Assembly: GCA_021773115.1 (NCBI GenBank)
Contig: JAJFKS010000013.1
Location: forward strand, 116,243-180,242
Source: Woeseiaceae bacterium
Lineage (GTDB): Bacteria > Pseudomonadota > Gammaproteobacteria > Steroidobacterales > Woeseiaceae
Length of the DNA: 64,000 nt
Reading direction: 5' to 3'
The notes below the pieces were generated by a model, which did not search any database, was not told where the DNA came from, and was given only the letters and a program-made list of their open reading frames with translations. A program made the position numbers and the translations under genes. Below, one piece after another: positions 30,040-40,978 of this stretch; within the stretch, counting starts at the first letter, position 1; the number at the start of each line of letters is the position of its first letter.

Positions 30040-30837
30040 ATGATTTTCACCTTCGGTTCCAACTCAATTGGAACACGATTCGCCGCAGTCATGCTCGGCG
30101 CTGCCACACTCCTGGTTTCAACCACAACAGTCGCTCAGGATCGTATCCCGGACGGTGTTAGCGATGAAGTTGTCGCCGTATTGCTTGAGTCTCGCATCCA
30201 GAAGCCAGCCAGCGAAGCAACGCCAGCTGAACGCACGGAGGCGATTGACGAACTGGCGAATATCTATGCCGTTACCGATCTCCCTGCGGCGATCGACATG
30301 GGCAAGGATCCGCGACTGGCTGCGCAAATAGACCTGCAACGCCGAGCACTGCTGTTCAATGCATTTGCAACGGACTACCTGGCGAAGCATCAGCCCACTG
30401 AACAGGAGGTATTTGATACTTATCAGGAACAAGTACTGCTCGCTCCAACGAAGGAATACAAGGCCCGCCATATTCTCGTTGATTCGCAGGGCGCAGCCTT
30501 AACGCTCATCGAGCAGTTAAAAGGTGGCGCTGATTTCGCGGCATTGGCGCAAGAACATTCAACCGGTCCGTCAGCCTCCTCGGGCGGTGACCTTGGTTGG
30601 TTCCCGGCGAATGCGATGGTGCCATCTTTCTCTGAAGCAGTGGTTGCTTTGGCGGACGGCGCATTTACTCAGGCGCCGGTGCAAACGCAGTTCGGCTGGC
30701 ACGTCATCCTTCGAGAAGAAACACGTGACAGCACGCCACCACCTCTTGAAAGTGTTCGCGATGTCATCGTGCAACGAGTGTCCCAGGAAAAATTCCTGGA
30801 ATTTGTGCGCGAATTACGAACGAATGACAAAGAGTAA
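30040..30837 (+). CDS. Periplasmic parvulin-type peptidyl-prolyl isomerase
   Basis: 265-residue exported foldase. An N-terminal signal peptide ends near VAQD (about residue 33). The parvulin domain covers about 140-245: KARHILVDSQGAALTLIEQL, FAALAQEHSTGPSASSGGDLGWF, FSEAVVALADG, and VQTQFGWHVILRE. The N-terminal part resembles the helical chaperone region of PpiC-type proteins. It is the last gene of the plus-strand group and is followed by an intrinsic terminator. Likely involved in folding outer-membrane or secreted proteins. Confidence 0.93.
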   Translation: MIFTFGSNSIGTRFAAVMLGAATLLVSTTTVAQDRIPDGVSDEVVAVLLESRIQKPASEATPAERTEAIDELANIYAVTDLPAAIDMGKDPRLAAQIDLQRRALLFNAFATDYLAKHQPTEQEVFDTYQEQVLLAPTKEYKARHILVDSQGAALTLIEQLKGGADFAALAQEHSTGPSASSGGDLGWFPANAMVPSFSEAVVALADGAFTQAPVQTQFGWHVILREETRDSTPPPLESVRDVIVQRVSQEKFLEFVRELRTNDKE

Positions 30838-30875
30838 AACCGACTTAACTTAATACTCGAATTTCATTCAGCTTA

Positions 30876-30898
30876 GGGCGCCTATCGGCGCCTTTTTC
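30876..30898 (+). terminator. Terminator of the yciB-to-parvulin unit
   Basis: GGCGCC (30877-30882), loop TATC, GGCGCC (30887-30892), then TTTTTCTTTT, about 40 bases after the parvulin stop. Confidence 0.85.
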
Positions 30899-30964
30899 TT
30901 TTGTAGCAAACGAATTGTGAAGCTGGTCACACCTGCATGCGACGAACGTACCTAGTATTGCTCG

Positions 30965-31062
30965 CGAGTCATTCCTAATCGCTCGGGGATGGCTCCTCCA
31001 ACCCTCGCATCTCCTTCACAGGTTGATACGAGAACTAAGTCGGCAAGGACGCCGACTTTTTT
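30965..31062 (+). ncRNA. Candidate small RNA with two CUCCU motifs
   Basis: A TAGTAT -10-like hexamer at 30953-30958 could start a transcript of about 98 nt ending at the orphan terminator 31037-31062. Within it, GGG/CCC and TGG/CCA stems (30986-30992 and 30998-31004, one A-A mismatch) present CTCCT (30993-30997) in the loop, and a second CTCCT (31011-31015) is unpaired. CUCCU complements Shine-Dalgarno sequences, a known sRNA targeting strategy. The -35 box is poor and expression is unproven. Confidence 0.3.
31037..31062 (+). terminator. Second plus-strand intrinsic terminator, no gene assigned
   Basis: AAGTCGGC (31037-31044), loop AAGGAC, GCCGACTT (31051-31058), followed by a T run. It lies about 140 bases after the first plus-strand terminator. 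Confidence 0.8.
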
Positions 31063-31085
31063 ATGCCTGCGATTAACGCGGGCAA

Positions 31086-31110
31086 AGAAAAAGGCCACCG
31101 AAGTGGCCTT
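31086..31110 (-). terminator. Terminator of the GISGGD-repeat gene
   Basis: On the minus strand AAGGCCAC, loop TTCG, GTGGCCTT, then TTTTTC. A UUCG tetraloop stem about 90 bases after the stop of the repeat gene. Confidence 0.85.
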
Positions 31111-31197
31111 CCCCATGCACAATCAAAAAGACAGGCCGTTCCCGGCCGTGGGCCGTAGACGAGCGAAGTCAGTGTGCCGTCCTTTCGAACGATTCGC

Positions 31198-32157
31198 TTA
31201 TCTGACGCCTTCTGCCCTATTCGAAATCAGCGCACCATCTATCGACGGACGCGTTCCGTGGAAACTCCACATGCCGCCCGACGGCGCATCGCTGCTACCA
31301 AGGCTAGGCGTGTAATCGATTGTCAGGCTACCCATTCGTGCAGTGCCGTTCATTCGATTGACCGAGTCTACCAACCCCGAAACAAACACTGAGGTTGCGC
31401 CTGGTACGTACGCCTGGTCCGAAATGCTGACGTCATCCGCGTAATACCAGCCGGATGAAGCAACTGTGCCTCTGACTTCGACGAAGTCACCGAGTTGCAT
31501 TCCCGCGAGCATACCTTGCGACGCCATAACCGTCTGACCCAGCGACCCGAAAACACCGCTTTCCCTGTCGATCAAATCGACTGGTCCGGCTAGGAGTAAG
31601 TCACCGCCGGATATTCCCGCAGTATCGCCGCCGGATATCCCCGCAGCATCGCCGCCAGAAATGCCTGCGATGTCGCCACCGGAAATCCCGAGAATGTCAC
31701 CGCCAGATATGCCTGCGATGTCGCCACCGGATATGCCCGCAGTGTCACCACCGGAAATCCCAAGGATGTCACCGCCGGATATGCCCGCAGTGTCGCCGCC
31801 GGAAATGCCGAGGATGTCACCGCCAGAAATGCCGAGAATGTCGCCGCCGGATATTCCCGCAGTGTCACCACCGGAAATCCCAAGGATGTCACCGCCGGAT
31901 ATTCCCGCAGTGTCGCCGCCGGAAATGCCCGCAGTGTCACCACCGGAAATGCCGAGAATGTCGCCGCCGGATATGCCCGCAGTGTCACCACCGGAAATCC
32001 CAAGAATGTCGCCGCCGGATATGCCCGCAGTGTCGCCGCCTGAAATCCCTGAAACATCGCCGCCACTTATGCCAGCATACGATTGTCCAGAAATGATCAC
32101 CGCAACAAGCGTCGCTCCCAGAGAAACTAGTCCTCTGGCGCCTTTTGCAATACGCAT
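31198..32157 (-). CDS. Secreted GISGGD octapeptide-repeat protein with DUF5666-like C-terminus
   Basis: Unrecognised protein of 319 residues. Residues 1-28 are a signal peptide ending SYA. Residues 29-188 are 20 consecutive 8-residue repeats, GISGGD plus two variable positions: TA eight times, IL seven times, then IA, VS, AA and LL. Residues 189-319 form two similar halves, each with a pattern like G-V-x-x-ID...G, GDFVEVRGTV and an A/D-rich strand, resembling DUF5666/OB-like domains; this assignment is inference. AGGAG lies about 7 bases before the ATG. Possibly an exported or surface repeat protein; Asp and Gly at fixed spacing could bind a cation, but RTX consensus is not met. Two DUF6502-type genes lie upstream on the same strand. 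Confidence 0.85.
   Translation of the reverse strand: MRIAKGARGLVSLGATLVAVIISGQSYAGISGGDVSGISGGDTAGISGGDILGISGGDTAGISGGDILGISGGDTAGISGGDTAGISGGDILGISGGDTAGISGGDILGISGGDILGISGGDTAGISGGDILGISGGDTAGISGGDIAGISGGDILGISGGDIAGISGGDAAGISGGDTAGISGGDLLLAGPVDLIDRESGVFGSLGQTVMASQGMLAGMQLGDFVEVRGTVASSGWYYADDVSISDQAYVPGATSVFVSGLVDSVNRMNGTARMGSLTIDYTPSLGSSDAPSGGMWSFHGTRPSIDGALISNRAEGVR
31594..32073 (-). repeat. Array of twenty 24-bp in-frame coding repeats
   Basis: Tandem 24-bp units encoding GISGGDxx with no spacers. Two main variants (TA and IL) alternate irregularly, giving 48-bp and longer higher-order repeats, as expected from unequal crossing-over or slippage. Codons vary at third positions, so the array is not perfectly recent. 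Confidence 0.95.
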
Positions 32158-32197
32158 TTTTCGCTCCTAGTTTGTTTTACTAACTCCAACCCTCAAT

Positions 32198-32266
32198 ATT
32201 GAAAACACTAGGCCCGCAATTCGATAAATCCCTATCTAGTCAGGCCATCGCTACAGTGTTTTCAAT
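32198..32266. repeat. Perfect 12-bp inverted repeat upstream of the repeat gene
   Basis: ATTGAAAACACT (32198-32209) and AGTGTTTTCAAT (32255-32266) are exact reverse complements with 45 bases between. They occupy the only gap between the DUF6502-type gene and the GISGGD gene, 41 to 109 bases upstream of the latter's start. This could be a paired operator, a looped leader hairpin or the footprint of a small element. Confidence 0.8.
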
Positions 32267-32274
32267 CCTTATAC

Positions 32275-33132
32275 CTAATCAACTCCTCTTTCTAACAGTA
32301 GACTACGGAGAGTCCCATAATCGTCAGAATCTTCTACATAATGAACCATATATAAGCCTGTATCTCGTCGAACTTCTCCAGGCCGATTTAATTCTTTCCG
32401 ACTCGAAAACCAAACGTCGATCTCTTCCAGATACTCCTGACCGCGTTTTTTTACGTATTCGTTAAAAGCTACAATTTGATCGTCTGTACAACCATCGTCT
32501 GCGAACACCATTCGATCAAAATAGCCACTTCCTTCCATTTGTTTGTCAATATTCTTGGCCGCAGTCGAAAATACTCGATACCCAACCTCTCCAAGGCGCT
32601 TGATCAACGAAGGCGACAATGTCGAATGCTTAAAGATACGTCGTACCGCCTTATAACGCCCTTCGACTTCAACTACGGAACCAGCTTCAATCAATTGATT
32701 CAGCATTTGTCGCGGTGCCATATCGCCGCTGTATTGCTTAACCAATTCAACAAAACTCCTCTCGCCTGACTCTCCAATTTCGTAAGGCAGTTCGAGCGGG
32801 ATACCGTATGGCCCCTGAAACTTTGGGTCCGCGTACCAACCGGTCAATACACGCTCGGGTCTAGAAAAAGACTTCTCCTGGTACCCAAACTCAAGAGTTC
32901 GATCAATAACATTTTTGACTTCCTTTCTCGTCAAACCCGTTAGAATCGCTACTCTCGATCGATTAACCTTCCCCTCCGCCTCGAAGTGTTTAAGCGCGAT
33001 TTCTACATATACCTCTTTCGCTGTTTCCGCGAATTCTGCATGAGTAACACCCTGCGCTATTAACAGCCGAATCAATGGCTTGAACATCAACGAAAGCGCA
33101 GCCCTGAGGTGATCTTTTACTTCTTGCCCCAT
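32275..33132 (-). CDS. DUF6502-type protein, copy A (probable regulator)
   Basis: 285 residues, function unknown. The N-terminal 75 residues (SLMFKPLIRLLIAQGVTHAE, VYVEIALKHF, VNRSRVAILTGLTRKEV) look like a helix-turn-helix domain and match what I know of the DUF6502 family. The middle includes GERSFVELVKQYSGDMAPRQML; the C-terminal half is a charged alpha/beta region with no motif I recognise. No signal peptide or membrane segment, so cytoplasmic. It is paralogous to the next gene upstream (33547-34380) and followed 117 bases later by the GISGGD gene. A transcription-factor role is inference. Confidence 0.8.
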   Translation of the reverse strand: MGQEVKDHLRAALSLMFKPLIRLLIAQGVTHAEFAETAKEVYVEIALKHFEAEGKVNRSRVAILTGLTRKEVKNVIDRTLEFGYQEKSFSRPERVLTGWYADPKFQGPYGIPLELPYEIGESGERSFVELVKQYSGDMAPRQMLNQLIEAGSVVEVEGRYKAVRRIFKHSTLSPSLIKRLGEVGYRVFSTAAKNIDKQMEGSGYFDRMVFADDGCTDDQIVAFNEYVKKRGQEYLEEIDVWFSSRKELNRPGEVRRDTGLYMVHYVEDSDDYGTLRSLLLERGVD

Positions 33133-33546
33133 CTAATGCCACATTTGCTGAACAATATGTAAAGTATATCGGCGGGAGCGCCTATGCAAGCCGTGGGAAA
33201 ACTCTATAAATGGTGAATTTTACCCAGTTATACGTCTGGACATGATTATGTCAATAAGATGGGAGAGATAAGTGCAGTGGAAGACTAACGGGTTGTCATA
33301 AGATATTGATTGCTAAAAGATTACTGCTCACGCAACCATATCTCCGACTGAAGGAAATAAAATGGTTAATCGTCAGTAAATTGACTACCGAACATTTCCG
33401 ATCTGGAATACGGAAACGATTGCCTGGCAATATTTACTAGGTGCGCAATTTTTTGCGCACTGGTCGCTGGAGAGTTGCGCAAATTGGCGCGAAAGTCGAA
33501 GGAAGGTCATGAACAAGAATGCCATGCTCAGCCAGCCAGAATTGTA
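33133..33546. other. 414-base A/T-rich intergenic region between the DUF6502-type genes
   Basis: No gene recognised on either strand. It holds palindromes sharing a TTGCGC core at 33441-33482 and a short A/T-rich segment near 33195-33235. It is lower in GC than the flanking coding regions. It should contain the promoter of copy A, but I could not pick one box pair over others. Confidence 0.6.
33441..33482. repeat. Cluster of TTGCGC palindromes
   Basis: GTGCGCAA (33441-33448), TTTT, TTGCGCAC (33453-33460) is a perfect 8-bp inverted repeat, followed 14 bases later by the 8-bp palindrome TTGCGCAA (33475-33482). No T run follows on the minus strand, so it is not an obvious terminator of copy B; it could be an operator. 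Confidence 0.5.
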
Positions 33547-34380
33547 TTACCAATCGTACTGAGCGTGTTCGTCTCTTTCCTCAAAATAATAGACTCCTAC
33601 CATGACCGGCGAACTCGTATCATTATTATTCTTCGCACCACGTGACTCGTAGGCGATGAATAGGTCGTCGAAAGATTCAGCAATATCATTCAACCTGTCG
33701 GAGCACATTCTCTTAATGCGCGGTCTGTCCTCAGCGTCAATATTTAACGAAAACGCAGCAAATTGAGGCATGACATCCGATTCGTTCTTAGGGTCTGTAT
33801 TGAAACTAACGTTACTGAGCAATGGATAAACGTGATGAATCAGCGCTGATTCGAGCTTTTGGGTTTGATCAGATGGCCAAAAGCTCCTCAGTTTTACCGT
33901 CAATTCACCCTTGTCGTTTTCATCGATCGATCCCACTCTCCTTAATTCGGCACGCATTGCACCCGCTGGCACATCACCACCAAATTTCTTCACAAGAGAT
34001 GAAAATGACTTTTCACCCCCTGAAAACGGTAACGTCGCCGGCCGACCCTGCGTATCGAGGAATTCATCTTCAGCGTGCCAGCGATGCAATATTTCAGTGA
34101 TCGGAGTTGACTTTACCGCCACCATATTTTCACCGCTTTCAAGTTTGGTCCTCAGGCGCCGAACCTCCTTTCGAGTTAGTCCGGTCATTACAGCCACACG
34201 AGATATATTCGTTGGCCTGCCCCGTATTCCAAACTCTGCACTGCTGACATCAACGTAAGCGGTCTTAACTGCTTCGGCAAATTCGCTGAAGCCGATTCCA
34301 TAGCGCAGTAAGATTTTGACAATTGGCCGAAGGACCAACTGAAATGAATTAAGGACTCTTTGTCTTTGTTTTTCTTGCAT
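33547..34380 (-). CDS. DUF6502-type protein, copy B (probable regulator)
   Basis: 277 residues from ATG 34380 (a TTG two codons earlier is possible). Paralog of copy A: VLRPIVKILLRYGIGFSEFAEAVKTAYVDV and RVAVMTGLTRKEVRRL align with the same HTH-like N-terminus, then GEKSFSSLVKKFGGDVPAGAM matches GERSFVELVKQYSGDMAPRQM in copy A. The rest has diverged strongly, so the duplication is old. It lies upstream of copy A on the same strand with 414 bases between, and downstream of ligA. Function is not known; cytoplasmic and probably DNA-binding by inference. Confidence 0.78.
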   Translation of the reverse strand: MQEKQRQRVLNSFQLVLRPIVKILLRYGIGFSEFAEAVKTAYVDVSSAEFGIRGRPTNISRVAVMTGLTRKEVRRLRTKLESGENMVAVKSTPITEILHRWHAEDEFLDTQGRPATLPFSGGEKSFSSLVKKFGGDVPAGAMRAELRRVGSIDENDKGELTVKLRSFWPSDQTQKLESALIHHVYPLLSNVSFNTDPKNESDVMPQFAAFSLNIDAEDRPRIKRMCSDRLNDIAESFDDLFIAYESRGAKNNNDTSSPVMVGVYYFEERDEHAQYDW

Positions 34381-34522
34381 GGGCAAGCAATATATTGATC
34401 AAGTGTATGAATCACCAGAAAAAACTGAGACATGGGAAAAATCGCCCAAGTCTTGCCATGATCAATATTGCAACGCTATATCTGTTCTTTGGCAAAGTAC
34501 CGAGAAAGTAAGGTCAGGTACC

Positions 34523-37215
<2,693 letters not shown>

Positions 37216-37236
37216 TTAAGCGTTCACCCCAACCTG

Positions 37237-40200
37237 TTAACTTGCCGCCATCTTCACAGCTGCGTCGAGATCCACGGACACCAGACGGGAAACACCAGGC
37301 TCCTGCATCGTGACACCCGACAGTTGTCGTGCCAGCTCCATCGTGACCTTGTTGTGTGTAATAAACACAAACTGCACTTTTTCAGACATTTCTCGCACGA
37401 TGTTACAGAAGCGCGTTACGTTCGCGTCATCGAGTGGTGCGTCAACCTCGTCGAGCATACAGAATGGAGCCGGGTTCAATTCGAAGATCGCAAAAACAAG
37501 CGCCACTGCGGTCAATGCCTTTTCACCGCCGGACAACAGGTGAATCGTGCTATTGCGTTTGCCTGGCGGTCTTGCCATGACAGTAATGCCCGCCGTCAGT
37601 AAATCGTCGCCGGTGAGCTCGAGGTAAGCGTGACCACCGCCAAACAACTTCGGGAACAGTGCCTTGAAGCCTTCATTAACATTGTTGAATGTGTCCCGGA
37701 AACGGCTCTTGGTTTCCTTGTCGATCTTGCGAATCGCGCCTTCCAGTGTTGATAGTGCATCATTCAAGTCCGCCAGTTGTGAATCCAGGTACTCCTTACG
37801 TTCGGACTGTTCCTTGAACTCATCAATAGCCGCGAGGTTGATTGGACCAAGTCGGTCAATTCGACCACGCACCCTCTCAAGCTTTTCTTCCCACGCTTCG
37901 ATGCTCGCATCGTCGGCCATTTCTTCAAGCAAGCTCGACAATTCGAATGTTGTCTGTGAAAGTTGCTCCGCGAAACCTTCGCGGCGGACCTTCAATTCCT
38001 GAACCGCCATTTCGGCTTCGCTGAGCTGCGAACGTGCGTCCTCGACCGACTGATCAATCTGCATGCGCGATTGATCAAGCTCACGCAATTCATTCTCGAC
38101 CTTCTCGACAATCTGTCGTGCCGCCGCTAACTCGTCTTCCACAGCGATGCGTGCTTGCAGTTGTGTCGCAAGCGCGGTCTTGTTGTCTTCGAGTGGCAAT
38201 TGACGATTTTCAAGTTGCGAACGAATGTCTGCCTCACGTGCGGTGAACTGGGCCAGCTGCGTCTTCATGCGAGCGAGGTTCTGTGCAGCAGAATCCTTGC
38301 TGGTCCGACGACTCTCAAATTGAATTGCAATATTCTGTACGGCCTGGCGATCTTCATCCGCCTGAGCACGCACGCGTTGCAATTCCGCACGCAGTTCTTC
38401 GCGTCGATCTTCCAGGTCCTGTCTCTCGGTTTGCAAGCGCTCCAAAAGGCTGCCCGCCGCGGTACGAATCCGCTGCGATTCTCGCAACTGCTCTTCAGCC
38501 GAAATCTGTTCGTTTTTAAGGCTGCTGGACTCCTCTGCCAGGGCTGCCTTACGTGCATTAGCCTGGTCCATTTTGTAGCGAGCCGACTCTAACGCCGCTT
38601 TCGTCTCGGAATATTCGTTCAATAATGACGACGCGTCCTGCTGCAGGGTTTCGCGTCGTTCTTCGAGTTGTGCCAGCCGCGAGCGACCATCGTGCAACAA
38701 TTTTTTGGCACTGTCATAGCGTGCCTGCATTTCGCGAATCTCGGATTTAAGACGTCGCATGTCGTGCTCGCGGGCTAACACGCCGGCTTTGCCGTCCTTG
38801 TCGCGGCAGACACGTAGCCAGTTTTTTCCGAGCCAGACGCCGTCGGCTGTTACAACCGATCCGTCTTCGGGTAGCGATTCCCGGATCTGTAGCGCTCGGC
38901 CGAGTGATTCTGCGGTCGCTACTTTGGAAAGAATTTGTTTTATTGCAGCGGGCGCGCCGGTTGCTTTTTGCGCCAGCGTATTCTCTACCGACCGCTCATC
39001 GCCATCCTTCGATTGCTCTCGCAAGACTGTCACGTTGCCACTTTTCAATCGCGCAATGCTCTCGGTCACTGGCGTGATGTCAGAAACGCACACGGCTTGC
39101 AGGTAGTCACCAAGGACCGTTTCAACAGCACGTTCCCAGCCGTCGTCGACAGCGAGTTTTTGCGCCACACGACCGTTTTTTTCAAGACCAGCACCTTCGA
39201 GCCAGGTCTTGACACCTTCGTCACCTTCACCGAGGGCTGCTTGTTGCACCGCTTCGAGCGATGCGTACTTGCCCTTCGCCTCTTGCATCGTATTGTGGCG
39301 TTCGTCGACCAGCAACGTCAGCTTGCGGTCCTGCTCACGAAGCTTGCGCACCTTCTCGCCGACGTCAGTCAGGTGACGATCGAATTCATCGCGCGCCTGC
39401 CTTTTCCTGAGCTCCTGTTGGGCAAAATCGTTGTAGCGAGCCTGCAGGTCTTCAGGGCTTGCATCGACCTGCGCCTCCTGAAGTTTCTTCGTGCGTTCTC
39501 CGAAGCTCAACAGGCGAGATTCAATCTGCTCGGAACGCGTACTCTCAACGCTGTGTTGTTGCAACGCATCACTGAATTGCCGTGAGTGTGCATCCCATTG
39601 CTCTTGCCATGCCGCCAACGCCAGCTCCGCTTTCTCCAGCGATGCTGATGACGATTGCTCACTTTGCCGCGCTTGCTCCAGGCCCGGAACAAGTTCGCTC
39701 AGCGTTAATTCAAGCTGTTCGATCTCTGTCTGGTCCTGGTCGATATGCGCAGCGATTTCCTTCGCGCCGCTGATCGCCTGCTCCAGGTCCTGTTGCTGGC
39801 GCTCGCGCAGTTCGCGTGCGTGCTCAATGGACTGTTCAAGGCGTGCGATTTCGGAGCCTACTTTGTAGTAACGGCCCTGGACGGCGTTGAATGCGTCGGT
39901 GCCTTCAGTTTGACGAACACGCGTGGCTTCAAGCGAAGCCTCAAGACTGCGCTGTTTCGCGATTGACGCTTCGAGATGCGTCTTGCGTTCGGCCAGTTTG
40001 GTGCCAGCGGCGTTGCCCCGCTCGTCCAGATCACGGGTACGCAATGCCAGCAGGTCGGCTGCTGTGCGACGCTCTTCATTCTTGTATTTACTATAGCGCT
40101 CCGCTGTTTTCGCTTGTCGATCCAGATGCTTGATCTGCTTTTCGACCTCATCGAGAACATCCAGCAAGCGGTCAAGGTTTTCCTTGGTGTGCTTGATGCG

Positions 40201-40746
40201 ATTCGATGTCTCGCGACGACGCTCTTTGTATTTTGAAATGCCGGCGGCTTCCTCGAGGAATACACGCATATCTTCTGGTTTGGCTTCGATCAGGCGGGAA
40301 ATCATGCCTTGTTCGATGATTGAGTAACTGCGCGGCCCCAAACCGGTACCGAGGAAGACGCCGGTAATGTCCTTGCGGCGACACTTCGTACCGTTTAAGT
40401 AATAGGTCGAAATGCCGTCACGACTAACCTCGCGACGAATCGATATCTCGCCATACTTGGCGTATTGGCCTTCAAGTGTGGTTTCGCTGTTGTCGAATAG
40501 CAGCTCAACCGACGCCGCACCGACCGGCTTCCTCGTACTGGAGCCATTAAAAATGACGTCCGTAATAGAATCGCCCCGAAGGCGAGTCGCTGAGCTTTCG
40601 CCCATCACCCATCGCACGGCATCAATTACGTTTGACTTGCCACAACCATTGGGACCAACCACACCGACTAGGCTGCTTGGAAAGGTAATCGTTGTGGGGT
40701 CGACGAAGGATTTGAAGCCAGCGAGCTTTATCTTGCTTAATCGCAT
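37237..40746 (-). CDS. smc: Chromosome partition protein Smc
   Basis: Condensin ATPase that works with ScpA and ScpB, both encoded at 26-28 kb. About 1169 residues from ATG 40746 (MRLSKIKLAGFKSFVDP); an in-frame start 9 codons upstream is not used by homologs. Walker A GPNGCGKSNVIDA near 32-44; long coiled coils; hinge domain around residues 500-650; ABC signature LLSGGEKALTAVAL and Walker B CMLDEVDAPLDD near the C-terminus. The first gene of smc-zipA-ligA. An Smc-ScpAB rather than MukBEF system fits a non-enteric gammaproteobacterium. Confidence 0.98.
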   Translation of the reverse strand: MRLSKIKLAGFKSFVDPTTITFPSSLVGVVGPNGCGKSNVIDAVRWVMGESSATRLRGDSITDVIFNGSSTRKPVGAASVELLFDNSETTLEGQYAKYGEISIRREVSRDGISTYYLNGTKCRRKDITGVFLGTGLGPRSYSIIEQGMISRLIEAKPEDMRVFLEEAAGISKYKERRRETSNRIKHTKENLDRLLDVLDEVEKQIKHLDRQAKTAERYSKYKNEERRTAADLLALRTRDLDERGNAAGTKLAERKTHLEASIAKQRSLEASLEATRVRQTEGTDAFNAVQGRYYKVGSEIARLEQSIEHARELRERQQQDLEQAISGAKEIAAHIDQDQTEIEQLELTLSELVPGLEQARQSEQSSSASLEKAELALAAWQEQWDAHSRQFSDALQQHSVESTRSEQIESRLLSFGERTKKLQEAQVDASPEDLQARYNDFAQQELRKRQARDEFDRHLTDVGEKVRKLREQDRKLTLLVDERHNTMQEAKGKYASLEAVQQAALGEGDEGVKTWLEGAGLEKNGRVAQKLAVDDGWERAVETVLGDYLQAVCVSDITPVTESIARLKSGNVTVLREQSKDGDERSVENTLAQKATGAPAAIKQILSKVATAESLGRALQIRESLPEDGSVVTADGVWLGKNWLRVCRDKDGKAGVLAREHDMRRLKSEIREMQARYDSAKKLLHDGRSRLAQLEERRETLQQDASSLLNEYSETKAALESARYKMDQANARKAALAEESSSLKNEQISAEEQLRESQRIRTAAGSLLERLQTERQDLEDRREELRAELQRVRAQADEDRQAVQNIAIQFESRRTSKDSAAQNLARMKTQLAQFTAREADIRSQLENRQLPLEDNKTALATQLQARIAVEDELAAARQIVEKVENELRELDQSRMQIDQSVEDARSQLSEAEMAVQELKVRREGFAEQLSQTTFELSSLLEEMADDASIEAWEEKLERVRGRIDRLGPINLAAIDEFKEQSERKEYLDSQLADLNDALSTLEGAIRKIDKETKSRFRDTFNNVNEGFKALFPKLFGGGHAYLELTGDDLLTAGITVMARPPGKRNSTIHLLSGGEKALTAVALVFAIFELNPAPFCMLDEVDAPLDDANVTRFCNIVREMSEKVQFVFITHNKVTMELARQLSGVTMQEPGVSRLVSVDLDAAVKMAAS

Positions 40747-40938
40747 TGCTAATTCGGACCGATATCCCGCCAAATCCGGTTAGTGTAATAGAAATCTGAC
40801 GATAAAACCCGGCTATAAAATATTTGTCGCTGAAATAAGACATACCGGCCGAAGCCCGTGATTTGTGGTGCTTTCTCACTATCTGCAGGGTCAGAAAGAG
40901 CCTAGAAAAATAGGGGTTCCCAAACCTCTCAGGCAATG

Positions 40939-40944
40939 TATAAT
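40939..40944 (+). promoter_or_regulatory. -10 element for dksA
   Basis: TATAAT at 40939-40944, 35 bases before the dksA start. The -35 region at the right distance is weak, so an activator or UP-type support may be needed. Confidence 0.4.
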
Positions 40945-40978
40945 CCCGGCCTTTTCTTTCCCCGGCAGGAGCCAGATA

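Larger units (their letters stand above)
30838..31197. other. Convergent intergenic region with three terminators
   Basis: 360 bases between the parvulin gene (+) and the GISGGD-repeat gene (-). No gene was recognised. It holds a plus-strand terminator for the parvulin gene, a second plus-strand terminator that no known gene needs, and a minus-strand terminator for the repeat gene. A possible small RNA ends at the second plus terminator. Confidence 0.7.

Noticed and set aside
31594..32073. Regular repeats that might be a CRISPR array
   Set aside because: Units are 24 bp, contiguous without spacers, and keep one reading frame encoding GISGGDxx. No cas genes are nearby.
31661..32170. Plus-strand open frame of 169 codons rich in Pro and Met
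   Set aside because: It is the mirror image of the GISGGD array; the minus strand has the signal peptide, ribosome-binding site and terminator.
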